A DNA stretch of 49,773 bases, taken from positions 1-49,773 of the forward strand of contig JACCXN010000019.1 of NCBI GenBank assembly GCA_013696965.1, given 5' to 3'. The DNA is from Bacteroidota bacterium (GTDB taxonomy: Bacteria > Bacteroidota > Bacteroidia > JACCXN01). Positions 36,421-46,163 of this stretch are shown here, piece after piece. The translations under genes and the position numbers were made by a program. Positions within the stretch are counted from its first letter, which is position 1; every line of letters starts with the position of its first letter. The notes beneath the pieces are model-generated. The model saw nothing but the letters and a program-made list of their open reading frames with translations. It was not told where the DNA came from and searched no databases.

Positions 36421-38244
36421 ATGCAACAAGGTAAAATTAATGTACATACAGAAAACATCTTCCCAATAATTAAGAAGTTTTTATATTCTGACCATGAAAT
36501 TTTTCTAAGGGAATTGATCTCCAATGCGGTAGATGCATCCCAGAAGTTAAAATCATTAGGTTCAATGGGCGAATTTAAGGACGAAGTAGGGGATCTTTTG
36601 ATAGAAGTTAAAGTTGATAAAGAAGCAAAAACAATCACAATTGCAGATAATGGAGTTGGAATGACAAAAGCGGAAATTGATAAATACATCAATGAAATAG
36701 CTTTTTCAGGTGCAGAGGAATTTGTGCAAAAATACAAAGAGAAAAATGAAGCAAACCTTATAGGTCATTTTGGACTTGGGTTTTATTCCGCTTTCATGGT
36801 TTCTTCGAAAGTTATTATAAACACAAAAACTTTCAAAAAAGGCCCCGAAACAAAAGCTGTACAATGGGAATGCGATGGCTCCCCTGAATATACAATTACT
36901 GATTCCACCCGTAAAACAAGAGGTACAGAAATTACCCTGCATATTGCAGAAGACTCTGAGGAATTTCTGGAAGAAGAGAGAATTAGAACCATTTTGAATA
37001 AATACTGTAAATTCCTTCCTGTTGAAATTAAATTTCAAGACAAGGTAATTAACAATACCAAACCAGCATGGACCAAGAAACCAGCAGATTTAAGTGATGA
37101 GGATTATAAAAATTTTTATAAAGAATTATATCCCTTCTCTGAAGACCCTCTTTTTCATATCCATCTGAATGTTGATTTCCCTTTTAATCTTACAGGAATA
37201 TTGTATTTTCCTAAATTGAAAAACAATTTTGAAGTACAAAAAAACAAAATTCAGTTGTACTCCAACCAGGTATTTGTGACTGATTCAGTAGAAGGTATAG
37301 TACCTGACTTTTTAACCCTTTTGCATGGAGTTTTAGATTCTCCTGATATTCCTTTGAATGTTTCAAGAAGCTATTTGCAGAGCGATTCCAATGTAAAAAA
37401 AATCAGTTCACATATAACAAAAAAAGTTGCTGATAAATTGGAAGATCTTTTCAAGAACAACAGGGCAGATTTCGAACAAAAATGGGATGATATCAGACTG
37501 TTCATTGAATATGGAATGTTGTCCGATGAAAAGTTTTTTGAGCGCGCAATCAAATTCTCTTTATTGAAAAATTCAGAAGGGAAATATTTTTCTTTTGAAG
37601 AATATAAGGAAAAAATTAAAACCATCCAGACAGATAAAAATGAGAATCTGGTATATCTATATTCCAGTAATGTTTCTGATCAGCATTCATTTATTGAAAC
37701 CGCAAGAGAAAAAGGTTATGATGTATTGCTTATGGATACTCCTTTATCAAGCCATATTGCTGGGAAATTGGAACAGCACCTGGAAAAATCATCTTTCGCC
37801 AGAGTTGATGCCGATATTATTGACAACATAATTAAAAAAGAAGACAATCTTGTTTCAAAACTTACGGAGGAAGAAAAAGAAAAATTAAAACCAGTTATTG
37901 AATCACAGCTTCCAAAAGAGAAATTTATGGTTCAGTTTGAGAATTTAAGTGAAAAGGATCATCCTATGATTATCACTCAACCTGAATTTATGAGAAGAAT
38001 GAAGGATATGTCGGCTGTTGGTGGCGGTGGTAGTGGTATGTTTGGAGGAATGATGCCTGAGATGTTTAACCTTGTGGTAAATGCTAATCATCCTTTGATT
38101 TCACGAATTTTGAATGAAAAAAACGAAGAAACCCAAAAGAAACTTAGCAAGCAAGTTACTGATCTTGCACTTTTATCACAAAATATGTTAAAAGGTGAGG
38201 ATTTAACAAATTTTGTAAGAAGAAGCGTTGAATTAATTGATTAA
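36421..38244 (+). CDS. htpG: molecular chaperone HtpG (Hsp90)
   Basis: 607 residues. The N-terminal ATPase domain is typical: QGKINVHTENIFPIIKKFLY, FLRELISNAVDASQK (Glu and Asn of the ATP site), ADNGVGMTKAE, IGHFGLGFYSAFMVS and TRGTEITLHI. The middle domain includes LNVDFPFNLTGILYFP and VFVTDSVEGIVPDFL, plus LHGVLDSPDIPLNVSRSYLQ. The C-terminal dimerisation part has a Gly/Met-rich stretch (GGGGSGMFGGMMPEMFN). It is an ATP-driven cytosolic chaperone. It follows the TTTGCG repeat block and a sigma-54-like promoter, and ends at a good terminator. Monocistronic. Confidence 0.97.
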   Translation: MQQGKINVHTENIFPIIKKFLYSDHEIFLRELISNAVDASQKLKSLGSMGEFKDEVGDLLIEVKVDKEAKTITIADNGVGMTKAEIDKYINEIAFSGAEEFVQKYKEKNEANLIGHFGLGFYSAFMVSSKVIINTKTFKKGPETKAVQWECDGSPEYTITDSTRKTRGTEITLHIAEDSEEFLEEERIRTILNKYCKFLPVEIKFQDKVINNTKPAWTKKPADLSDEDYKNFYKELYPFSEDPLFHIHLNVDFPFNLTGILYFPKLKNNFEVQKNKIQLYSNQVFVTDSVEGIVPDFLTLLHGVLDSPDIPLNVSRSYLQSDSNVKKISSHITKKVADKLEDLFKNNRADFEQKWDDIRLFIEYGMLSDEKFFERAIKFSLLKNSEGKYFSFEEYKEKIKTIQTDKNENLVYLYSSNVSDQHSFIETAREKGYDVLLMDTPLSSHIAGKLEQHLEKSSFARVDADIIDNIIKKEDNLVSKLTEEEKEKLKPVIESQLPKEKFMVQFENLSEKDHPMIITQPEFMRRMKDMSAVGGGGSGMFGGMMPEMFNLVVNANHPLISRILNEKNEETQKKLSKQVTDLALLSQNMLKGEDLTNFVRRSVELID

Positions 38245-38273
38245 CAATTCGTTTTTTTTTGACATGAATACTC

Positions 38274-38313
38274 ATGGGCATATCTCAAATTATAGGAGGT
38301 ATGCCCATTTTTA
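38274..38313 (+). terminator. rho-independent terminator of htpG
   Basis: Stem ATGGGCATA / TATGCCCAT (38274-38282 and 38300-38308) followed by TTTTTAT, 30 nt after the stop codon. Confidence 0.82.
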
Positions 38314-38407
38314 TATTAATGGATAAAACCTAAAATTTGAAAATAAGAATTTCTTGCATTTTTTTTTATTAAACACCTTAATTTTCTCTTAACTCATTAA
38401 TTAATTC

Positions 38408-38415
38408 TAATTTTG
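38408..38415 (+). promoter_or_regulatory. -7 promoter box of the saccharopine-dehydrogenase-like gene
   Basis: TAATTTTG, an exact TAnnTTTG match and the same octamer as before the LKR-like gene; 48 nt before the ATG at 38464. Confidence 0.5.
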
Positions 38416-38463
38416 ATCAATTAAATATTTCTTTTACCACTCAAGTAAAATTACAGGCTCAGA

Positions 38464-39798
38464 ATGAAAAAAATATTAATAATTGGTGCAGGCCGTTCGG
38501 CATCTTCACTGATTGATTACATCCTTAAAAACAGTATTAGCGAAAACTGGCAGTTGATTGTTGCAGACATATCCCTGGAGCTTGCACAGGCTAAAGTGAA
38601 AAATCATAGTAGAGGAATTGCTCTTGAATTTGATATTTTTAATAATGATCAACGGGAGAAAGAAATACAAGAGGCAGATATTATTATTTCTATGCTACCG
38701 GCCCATATGCATATTTCTGTTGCAAAAGACTGCATAAGATTTAAAAAAAACATGGTAACTGCATCCTATGTTTCTGAGGAAATGAAAGCATTGGATAGTG
38801 CAGCAAATCAAGCCGGAGTTCTGTTATTGAATGAAATAGGTGTTGACCCGGGCATTGATCATATGTCTGCCATGAAAATTGTTGATGAAATAAGAGACAA
38901 GGGTGGAAAAGTTATTTCTTTTGAATCTTTTACAGGCGGCCTGCTTGCTCCTGAAGCAGAAAAGGAAAATCCCTGGAAATATAAATTCAGTTGGAACCCG
39001 CGCAATGTTGTTTTAGCCGGGCAGGGAGTAGTAAAGTTTATTCAAGAAAACAAGTACAAATACATTCCTTACACAAAAATATTCCGAAGAACCGAGATAG
39101 TAGAAATTGAAGGTTACGGAAAATTTGAAGGTTATGCTAACAGGGACTCCTTAAAATATAGAGAAGTATACGGGCTAGAGGATGTGAAAACTATTTACAG
39201 GGGAACTTTCAGACGTCCGGGTTTCTGTAGGGCCTGGGATATTTTTGTTCAATTAGGTGCAACAGATGATTCTTATACCATAGGAAATTCGGAACATATG
39301 ACCTACAGGGAATTCATTAATTCATTTCTTGCATTTCATGAAAGTGATTCAGTGGAGTTAAAACTAATGCATTATATGAAACTTGATCAGGATGATGTTG
39401 AAGTACTCAATAAGCTTGAATGGCTTGATATTTATAAAGATATTAAAATCGGGCTTAAAAATGCAACCCCTGCTCAAATTTTGCAGCAAATACTCGAACG
39501 AAAATGGACACTTCAACCCGAGGATAAGGATATGATTGTTATGTGGCATAAGTTCATTTATGAATTAAACGGACAGGATAAATTTGTAGAATCCTCAATG
39601 GTTGTTACAGGAGAAGATAAAGTAAATACTGCTATGTCTAAAACCGTAGGCTTGCCAATTGCCATTGCAACAAAAATGATCTTAAACGGTACCATAAAAC
39701 TCACAGGAGTGCAAATACCAGTTACAAAGCAAATTTACCTCCCAGTATTAAAAGAATTGGAAGAATATGGGGTTAATTTCAATGAAAAATACTTTTAA
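38464..39798 (+). CDS. saccharopine dehydrogenase-like protein (glutamate-forming, Lys9 type)
   Basis: 444 residues. It starts with a nucleotide-binding fold (KKILIIGAGRSASSLIDYIL), continues with ADIIISMLPAHMHISVAKDCI and ASYVSEEMKALD, and has the family hallmark LNEIGVDPGIDHMSAMKIVDE and SFTGGLLAPEAEKENPWKYKFS with NPRNVVLAGQG. This is the Lys9/AASS C-terminal type, which oxidises saccharopine to glutamate and 2-aminoadipate semialdehyde. With the LKR-like gene at 2632 it would give the whole saccharopine route. The C-terminus (VNTAMSKTVGLPIAIATKMIL) is typical. It stands alone with its own promoter. Carboxynorspermidine synthase is related but lacks the PWKYKFSWNPRN signature. Confidence 0.87.
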   Translation: MKKILIIGAGRSASSLIDYILKNSISENWQLIVADISLELAQAKVKNHSRGIALEFDIFNNDQREKEIQEADIIISMLPAHMHISVAKDCIRFKKNMVTASYVSEEMKALDSAANQAGVLLLNEIGVDPGIDHMSAMKIVDEIRDKGGKVISFESFTGGLLAPEAEKENPWKYKFSWNPRNVVLAGQGVVKFIQENKYKYIPYTKIFRRTEIVEIEGYGKFEGYANRDSLKYREVYGLEDVKTIYRGTFRRPGFCRAWDIFVQLGATDDSYTIGNSEHMTYREFINSFLAFHESDSVELKLMHYMKLDQDDVEVLNKLEWLDIYKDIKIGLKNATPAQILQQILERKWTLQPEDKDMIVMWHKFIYELNGQDKFVESSMVVTGEDKVNTAMSKTVGLPIAIATKMILNGTIKLTGVQIPVTKQIYLPVLKELEEYGVNFNEKYF

Positions 39799-39832
39799 GT
39801 TTAGCTCAATGAATTAAGCTGAAGGTTAAGAA

Positions 39833-40549
39833 CTAAAAATTCAGGTAATAATCCTTGGTAAGCGAAATGTATTTATTGGTATAATGATGCCTTTGTTCAT
39901 TTTCAATAATCAATTCTTGCTTCTCCAGATTTTCAACTTTTAGCTTAGAAAATTCAATCAGTAATCGCTTTGCAATTTTATTTGGTTTTGGAATTACCGT
40001 ACACTGGCGTTTAATATAAAATCCCTTTGCAGTTGCCATGGTTATAAGAGAATCGGCATCAATTATTGGGATTATTAGTGATAATCTTCCAACGGGGTTC
40101 AATAAATTAAATGCAGAATCAATTAAATCATTAAAAGGTAAAAGGGAACTATGACGGGCATTGGCACGTGCTTCATTTTCTGGTTTTAAGGCATTGTGAA
40201 AAAAGGGAGGGTTGCAAACGATGAGATCATATTTATTTGGTAAAAATTCGGATTGTTTTTGTAGTGAAGTATGAAAAACTTCTATTCTTTCTTTCCACTT
40301 ACTTTCCTGGATGTTATTAGCAGCCTGTTTAACTGCCGATTCATCAATATCAATGGCATCTATTTGAGCAATACATTTTTGTGCCAGCATTAATGCAATT
40401 AATCCTGTTCCACAACCTGCATCAAGTATGTTAAATGTGTTTTCAACATCAGTCCATGCACCCAGTAAAACTCCATCTGTACCTACCTTCATGGCACATG
40501 CGTGCTGTTTTACTGAAAATTGCTTAAAATGAAATGTGCTTTCTGCCAT
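39833..40549 (-). CDS. tRNA1(Val) adenine-37 N6-methyltransferase
   Basis: 238 residues. SAM-binding motif I is DAGCGTGLIALMLA (43-56), motif II has AIDIDESAVKQA, and the N6-adenine catalytic motif is NPPF (113-116) in LIVCNPPFFHNAL. The N-terminal FHFKQFSVKQHACAMKVGTDGVLLGAW is characteristic of the TrmN6/YfiC group, which methylates A37 of tRNA(Val). A related N6-methyltransferase on another RNA is the main alternative. It faces the saccharopine-dehydrogenase-like gene (34-nt gap). Confidence 0.9.
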   Translation of the reverse strand: MAESTFHFKQFSVKQHACAMKVGTDGVLLGAWTDVENTFNILDAGCGTGLIALMLAQKCIAQIDAIDIDESAVKQAANNIQESKWKERIEVFHTSLQKQSEFLPNKYDLIVCNPPFFHNALKPENEARANARHSSLLPFNDLIDSAFNLLNPVGRLSLIIPIIDADSLITMATAKGFYIKRQCTVIPKPNKIAKRLLIEFSKLKVENLEKQELIIENEQRHHYTNKYISLTKDYYLNF

Positions 40550-40970
40550 TGGATTATAACCCTTTACTTTAGTTTATAGTGTAAAAATAAAAAACCCTTC
40601 TGGTTCTGAAAGTTTTTTTCCATTATCTAAAGGATTCAAAATATTTTAAAATCTAATATAACAACCGAAAAGTTACCCCGGAGACTTAAATTCAGCGCCT
40701 GTTTTTTGATTACAAGATCCCGGCATTTGTAAAAGTTTAAATGCTTCAGTGCTGATGAAAAAAATGGGGGACTGAGATTTAAGGAAAGGAAAAATTAAAC
40801 TTTTTTAATTTTTCATCAGAATTGCTCTTAGCCTGATTTTAGTGTTTTGGTCAGATACCCCGCCATCAGCTTTGTGAACATTTTTGCTTAAAATTGATAT
40901 TAAGTTTTCGCTATCCGAATTTTCATTCCTCACTATTTTTCCTTAAATTAAGGTTATAGCTTTTTTATAA
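40550..40970. other. intergenic stretch with no recognised gene
   Basis: AT-rich spacer upstream of TrmN6 and of the two gene relics. It has one AT-only inverted repeat (GAAAAATTAAA ... TTTAATTTTTC, about 40789-40814). A 43-codon GTG frame on the minus strand (40805-40933) has no supporting features and is not called. Confidence 0.4.
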
Positions 40971-41048
40971 ATGAGGGTAGTCTTCACTTTTTTAGCGGCA
41001 ATATTTTATGTCCATATTTCCGGCCAGGAAATAGAACTTCAGTTGTAA
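40971..41048 (+). pseudogene. 5' relic of a secreted-protein gene (signal peptide only)
   Basis: ATG 40971 opens a 25-codon frame reading MRVVFTFLAAIFYVHISGQE and then IELQL before a stop. This is a textbook signal peptide with nothing behind it. A TAGCTTTT resembling a -7 box lies about 15 nt upstream. It overlaps a minus-strand relic of the same kind, as if the bodies of two facing genes had been lost. Confidence 0.5.
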
Positions 41049-41150
41049 AAATTCCGCTGTTGGTACAGGAAAAGCCAAAATCAGCCCCCAATACTGGCCG
41101 AAGGAGAAGTTGGCCATTATTATAAAAGCCTGTAAAATCAGTTTTTTCAT
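40992..41150 (-). pseudogene. 5' relic of a third T9SS propeller paralogue
   Basis: The minus strand from ATG 41150 reads MKKLILQAFIIMANFSFGQY, then WGLILAFPVPTAEF and a stop after 52 codons. The first 21 residues match the starts of the two complete paralogues upstream (NFSFGQYWEWAKELE, NCSFGQYWEWAKELE), but the similarity ends abruptly after QYW. It lies 12 nt after the 558-residue gene, in the same direction, so a third family member has been truncated here. Confidence 0.65.
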
Positions 41151-41162
41151 CTTATTAATTTT

Positions 41163-42839
41163 TTACTCCACCACCAGTTTTTCTCTCCATACCTCATTTC
41201 CGCATTTAACATTCAGAAAGTAAATGCCCTTGCCTAAATGGCTGATGTCAATTTTGATATTACTGCCTCTCTGATGCTTGCGTTCCATTACTTTTCTACC
41301 TGAAATATCAAAAAGCTCAATAGAAATTGGTTCTGAAGTAATATTTGTTTTTATGGTTACAATGCCTTTTGCCGGATTTGGAAATATGGCAAACCCTCCT
41401 GAAAGTATTTCTTTAACCGCTAAGCCGGCATCTTCTGTTTCACAAACTTCAATGAAAACCATACTTGTGTCTCTGGTATTCTGATTTTCTGCGATCAGCA
41501 AAACCTTTTTTCTGCCTTCTTCTGAAAAATATACTTTTTGGTTTGCCTCAGTTGAGCTAGCCGGCAAACCGCCCTCAAATTCCCAGTGCAGAGAAGTATA
41601 GTTGAGGCTTTGGCTGGAGAATTGGATTTCATTGCAGCTTTCTAAAGTGTCGGATACGTAGGCAGCATAGGGATAATATTGGTTTGCTTTGGCTATAAAA
41701 ATGCCCTTTTTGTCATTTGAAAATGTAAATGGCCCAAATGTGGCTTTTTGATAGAAACTTCCATAGAAGTAAAGGTTATTATTGCCATCAGCTCGAATCC
41801 TGTATCCATCTACATAATGATTTCCTGTAATATAATAAGTGTCTAATATATCTCCCTCCTGGTTGAATTTCAGGCCGAGGTAAACTGGCGTTAAACTATA
41901 ATCCAAGCCCTGGCCAATCGCATTCAAATTTCCATCCTTATCAATGCTAACATCTTTAAGTCCACCTATGCAATTTATACCAGAGAGGTATTCAAGTTTT
42001 CTTTCTTTTGAAAACCTATAAAGCCCGAAACCTGATGGTATAAATATAGTTCCATCTTTAGTAACTACTGGTAGTCCAAATGGTGCCCTAAAAGGAGTTC
42101 CAAAATCATAAAGCCATACCGGCTCTAAATCAGCATTAAATTCAGCCATAAAGTATATTCCATAATATCCGGGGCATTCTAACTTAAATCCATTACCTAA
42201 GGATAATTCACCATACCTATCACCTTCTGGCTCAACAAATTCTCCGACACATCCGCCCATGATATACACATGCCCTGATGAATCCGTTGAAATTGACCAT
42301 CCTGTCCCTCCCATTCCAGATTGGTAAACCTGCAGCAAATTCCCATCGGTAGAAATTTTTAAAATATACAATCCATCTTTTGAAAAGGAATGGTTTTCAA
42401 AGCTTGCTCCTTCATGTGCATGGCCAGTTATCCAGATATTTAAATCTTTATCTACATGGGCTTTACTCATTCTTATCAATTTTTGGCCTGAAAAGGTTTT
42501 ATTCCATTTTACTTCGCCATTATTATCAATTTTTGATAAAATCCACTCTTTGCCATCATTTTTATTGGTAGTCATGTACAAGTTACCATTTGGGCAAATG
42601 CTAAAATCCCCACCAATCCCATCTAACTTCTTTTTCCACAATTCTTCGCCCTGAGTTGAAAATTTAAATAATTCCGCATCTTTATTATTTGTGTAAGGTT
42701 GAATAAAAATATTCCCTTCATCATCAACATCCATTGAATAAGAATATTCATTAAATTCCAACTCCTTTGCCCACTCCCAATACTGGCCGAAGGAGAAGTT
42801 ACAGATGATCGTAAAAGCCAGAAATATGGTATATTTCAT
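41163..42839 (-). CDS. secreted propeller protein with PKD-like domain and T9SS sorting tail (558 aa)
   Basis: Signal peptide MKYTIFLAFTIICNFSFG, then repeated blades of a beta-propeller with WD40/PQQ-like spacing (DDEGNIFIQPY, CPNGNLYMTTN, DKDLNIWITGHA, DSSGHVYIMGG, DKDGNLNAIGQG, DGNNNLYFYGSFY). A PKD-like segment follows (IQFSSQSLNYTSLHWEFEGG), then a type A T9SS tail (FAIFPNPAKGIVTIKTN ... IYFLNVKCGNEVWREKLVVE). It should be secreted and bound to the surface. It is a close paralogue of the first half of the 1095-residue protein encoded 36 nt upstream. No enzyme motif; a structural or adhesive role is the usual guess. Confidence 0.85.
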   Translation of the reverse strand: MKYTIFLAFTIICNFSFGQYWEWAKELEFNEYSYSMDVDDEGNIFIQPYTNNKDAELFKFSTQGEELWKKKLDGIGGDFSICPNGNLYMTTNKNDGKEWILSKIDNNGEVKWNKTFSGQKLIRMSKAHVDKDLNIWITGHAHEGASFENHSFSKDGLYILKISTDGNLLQVYQSGMGGTGWSISTDSSGHVYIMGGCVGEFVEPEGDRYGELSLGNGFKLECPGYYGIYFMAEFNADLEPVWLYDFGTPFRAPFGLPVVTKDGTIFIPSGFGLYRFSKERKLEYLSGINCIGGLKDVSIDKDGNLNAIGQGLDYSLTPVYLGLKFNQEGDILDTYYITGNHYVDGYRIRADGNNNLYFYGSFYQKATFGPFTFSNDKKGIFIAKANQYYPYAAYVSDTLESCNEIQFSSQSLNYTSLHWEFEGGLPASSTEANQKVYFSEEGRKKVLLIAENQNTRDTSMVFIEVCETEDAGLAVKEILSGGFAIFPNPAKGIVTIKTNITSEPISIELFDISGRKVMERKHQRGSNIKIDISHLGKGIYFLNVKCGNEVWREKLVVE

Positions 42840-42875
42840 TTTTTCATTTATAAATTCACTTAATAATCAGCTACT

Positions 42876-45800
42876 TTATTTCACCATCAGTTTTGCCTTG
42901 GCCACCTTTTCTCCGGAATTAATTTTCAATAAATAAATGCCTCGTGAAAAAGCATTGATATCTATTGTTATTTCCTCCCCTGAAGAAAATTTATTTTCAA
43001 ATACTTTTCTGCCCGAGTATTCAAATATTTCTATGTTAACTGAGCCTGATTTATCTTCAAGCAGAATGGTAAATCTATCTCCTGCAGGGTTCGGAAATAT
43101 TGAGATGTTTAATGTTGACAATTCTTCAATTCCAGTTATCTCACCTATTTTTACTGTATTTGATTTTAAAGCACAGCCGACAGTGTCCATTACCGCTGTA
43201 AAATAGCTGCCATTGCCGCTTAAAGAAAGAAAGTAACCTGTTTCATCTTCCAAAGGATTATTATTTTTAAACCATTGGTTGCCGTAGGTTTTGCTGGAGT
43301 ATAAAGTACTGTCCTCTACAGTAATATTAGGAGGATTTTGATAAGTGCAGTTACATAATGTAGAATCTTCAAGGATTAATTGTGTTAAGTCAATATTGAT
43401 AATTGAATCTTTAATTTCACCATTAGTTGGATTAGCAAAACCTGGATTTGTTCTGGTAATAATCTCCTTCTCCCGGGTATTAACCATTTTAATGCTACAA
43501 CCGGTATTCCCGTTTTCATCGGTTTTTATTAAGTAAGCTTTAGCTCGAGGATGATGCATTTCAAATGCGCCTCCTATAATAATGCTGCCATCCTTTAATT
43601 CATTTACCGTATAAGCTCTTTCAAAACCTTTTCCACCAAATGTTTTGCTCCAAAGAAAATTGCCCTCACTGTCCGTTTTTATTAAATAGGCATTTTCATT
43701 AGTCAAAAAATCATTAGTAAACCCGCTAATCAGAAAACCTCCATCCTTTGCAATTTTTAAATCCAGAATTTCATCATTGTTTGCGGTACCGAATGATTTG
43801 ACCCATATTATTTCCCCGTTTCTATCTGTTTTTAATAAATAAATATCGTTTGGACTTGTGCCTAGAACAGGTTTAGTTACACCAGAAGAAATGAAATTTC
43901 CATCTTGTGTCATTCTTACTTTTGATATATGAAATGAAGGACCCAGATTCTCATACATCTTCATCCATTTTACATTGCCCTCCAAATCTATCATTAATAA
44001 GAAATTTTTAATATCTCTGGTCTTAAAACCAGAAATAATATAACCATCATTTCCAGCTTTCTCAATGGAATTTAAAGTAGTAAACCGGCTAAGATTTATA
44101 AATTTATGCCAAATGATTTTACCTTTTTTATCTACTTCTAAAATAAACTGATTCAGTGAAACAGATCCAATGATTATATAACCATTTGGGCTTTCTGCTA
44201 TATCTGATATAAAAACCCAGGAATCACTTCCTTTTCTGAATAATTGCCTGGAAAATGAGATTTTCCCATTCTTAATACCAATGATGCGATTATATTGAGC
44301 TATTATAAATTCTGAATTACTTGTTAATAATGCCTTGCTTATCTGGCCAATACCTGGTATTGTAATTTTATTTTTTATTTCCAGCTTCTCATTTAACTCG
44401 AGAATAAAATTAAAACTATTATGCGTTCCTTGTGGAGCGAAACTGCCCAAAGCAAAAAATGTATTGTCATTTTTAGGAATGATTTCATTTATTATGGCAA
44501 AAGAATTTTCATTAAAAAAGAGCTTTTCAAATCCCTTTGCTTCTGCCGGAGGATTTTGAGAAAAAAGATTTAAATCAAAATAAAAAGGCTCTGAAAGAAT
44601 ACCACAATTGTTTTTATCTGTGTATTTCGCATGATAATTTCCGGTTTCTGGAGGTAATAAAGAACTTTCTTTTTCATTTGGAATTAAACTTCCTTCGAAG
44701 CACCAGGAATTCCCGGTAGGAGTAGAGGAAATTAAATAATTACCATCTCTTAATACTTCTGGTTTTTCTGGTAATGGATGAAGAAGTATCTCTTTCTCGA
44801 AAGTTTCTGAATGGGAGTTTTTATTTACCTTTAAACTTACCTTCTTTAATCCGGGAGCAGGAAATTCAACTACAGGATTAGTTTCTGTTGAACTTGAAGG
44901 AATGCCTCCTTCAAAATTCCATTCTAATGTCTGATAATTTAAACTTCTGTTAAAAAAACGGATTTTATGTGCCTGACAAACAGCGGAGGTGTCATACAGG
45001 AATTCCGGATGAGGATATTGACTATTTGCTTTGGCTAAATACAAGTGTCCATTATTACTATTAAGTTTTGTGTTTCCAAAATTCAATTCCCCTGAAAAGC
45101 TACCAAAGAAATAGACAATGCCATTCTTATCTGTTGCTATTTTATAGCCATAAATGTCTGTAGTTTTTGCAGAGACATAAAAAGTGTCTAACATTGCACC
45201 GTTTGGTGCCAGCCTTGAAGCAAAATGAGTATTTAAATTGTTGTCAGTACCCCGGCCTGAAAGGTAAATATATCCATCAGGCCCTATATCTAAGTCATAA
45301 CAACTTCCTCTCCCCAGGCTTGCCCACCAAACTTCTTCTTTTTCTGGTGAAAGTTTTTGAATGCTAAAAGAACTTGCGGAAGCAAGAAAAATGCTGCCAT
45401 CTTTTGCCACACGGAAAAAACTATAACTCGGCCTGAAGTTGGTGCCGAAATTTTTAATCCAAATGGGTTCTAAATCAGTGTTAAATTCTAATAAAAAATA
45501 ATTGCCATAAGGTTCAAAGCAGGTTTGGCTAAAATCGCTGTTTAATCTAAAAGTTTTAAAACACCCTCCCATCACATAAGCCTTTCCTTGTCCATCTACT
45601 TCAATACTCCAACCCTCACCTCCTTCCTCAGACTGGAAAGTTTTTAAAACCTTGCCTTCAGGAGAAATTTTGGCAGCAAATAATCCGTTATTGTTAAATG
45701 TGATATTACCTAATTTTGTTCCGGCATTTGTTTTTCCTGTTATCCAGATGTTTTGGTCATAATCGATATATGGAGAGGACATAGATAAATTCGCAGTATC

Positions 45801-46163
45801 CTCTATAAATAAATTCCACTGTATAATTCCAATGGCATTAATCTTTGTTAATTTACAAGTATCCTGCCTGGAAGTTGTAACGTATAAATTTCCCGAAATA
45901 TCAGCTTTTGCAACTCCCCCTAACTGGTTATAATTTTTATGCCACAATAGGCTTCCTGCGGCTGAGTATTTATGAATATGTAAATTGTTGTTATGATTGA
46001 AATTATAACTGCTTATATAAATATTTCCAAAAGTATCTATATCCAACTGCCTGGGATGGCCGGTTATTTCCAGCTCCTTTGCCCATTCCCAATACTGTCC
46101 GAAGGAACAGTTGGCAATGACCATAAAAGCCAGGAATACTAATTTTTGTAATAAAATTTTCAT
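42876..46163 (-). CDS. large secreted double-propeller protein with PKD-like domain and T9SS tail (1095 aa)
   Basis: Signal peptide (MKILLQKLVFLAFMVIANCSFG), then the mature start QYWEWAKELEITGH shared with its paralogue. Residues up to about 440 form one propeller (FGNIYISSYN, DISGNLYVTTS, YDQNIWITGKT, DGQGKAYVMGG, GPDGYIYLSGRG, DKNGIVYFFGSFS) with a PKD-like segment after it. A linker with a second PKD-like part follows, and then about 560-930 a second propeller of longer blades (NGYIIIGS, DGYIISGFKT, DGNFISSGVT, DGGFLISGFTND, DGSIIIGGAF). The end (ISIFPNPAGDRFTILLED ... IYLLKINSGEKVAKAKLMVK) is a type A T9SS tail. First gene of the tandem family; transcription probably runs into the next two members. 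Confidence 0.87.
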   Translation of the reverse strand: MKILLQKLVFLAFMVIANCSFGQYWEWAKELEITGHPRQLDIDTFGNIYISSYNFNHNNNLHIHKYSAAGSLLWHKNYNQLGGVAKADISGNLYVTTSRQDTCKLTKINAIGIIQWNLFIEDTANLSMSSPYIDYDQNIWITGKTNAGTKLGNITFNNNGLFAAKISPEGKVLKTFQSEEGGEGWSIEVDGQGKAYVMGGCFKTFRLNSDFSQTCFEPYGNYFLLEFNTDLEPIWIKNFGTNFRPSYSFFRVAKDGSIFLASASSFSIQKLSPEKEEVWWASLGRGSCYDLDIGPDGYIYLSGRGTDNNLNTHFASRLAPNGAMLDTFYVSAKTTDIYGYKIATDKNGIVYFFGSFSGELNFGNTKLNSNNGHLYLAKANSQYPHPEFLYDTSAVCQAHKIRFFNRSLNYQTLEWNFEGGIPSSSTETNPVVEFPAPGLKKVSLKVNKNSHSETFEKEILLHPLPEKPEVLRDGNYLISSTPTGNSWCFEGSLIPNEKESSLLPPETGNYHAKYTDKNNCGILSEPFYFDLNLFSQNPPAEAKGFEKLFFNENSFAIINEIIPKNDNTFFALGSFAPQGTHNSFNFILELNEKLEIKNKITIPGIGQISKALLTSNSEFIIAQYNRIIGIKNGKISFSRQLFRKGSDSWVFISDIAESPNGYIIIGSVSLNQFILEVDKKGKIIWHKFINLSRFTTLNSIEKAGNDGYIISGFKTRDIKNFLLMIDLEGNVKWMKMYENLGPSFHISKVRMTQDGNFISSGVTKPVLGTSPNDIYLLKTDRNGEIIWVKSFGTANNDEILDLKIAKDGGFLISGFTNDFLTNENAYLIKTDSEGNFLWSKTFGGKGFERAYTVNELKDGSIIIGGAFEMHHPRAKAYLIKTDENGNTGCSIKMVNTREKEIITRTNPGFANPTNGEIKDSIINIDLTQLILEDSTLCNCTYQNPPNITVEDSTLYSSKTYGNQWFKNNNPLEDETGYFLSLSGNGSYFTAVMDTVGCALKSNTVKIGEITGIEELSTLNISIFPNPAGDRFTILLEDKSGSVNIEIFEYSGRKVFENKFSSGEEITIDINAFSRGIYLLKINSGEKVAKAKLMVK

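Noticed and set aside
40805-40933. 43-codon GTG frame on the minus strand ending in KIRLRAILMKN
   Set aside because: It has no signal peptide, no promoter and no recognised family; the start codon is arbitrary.
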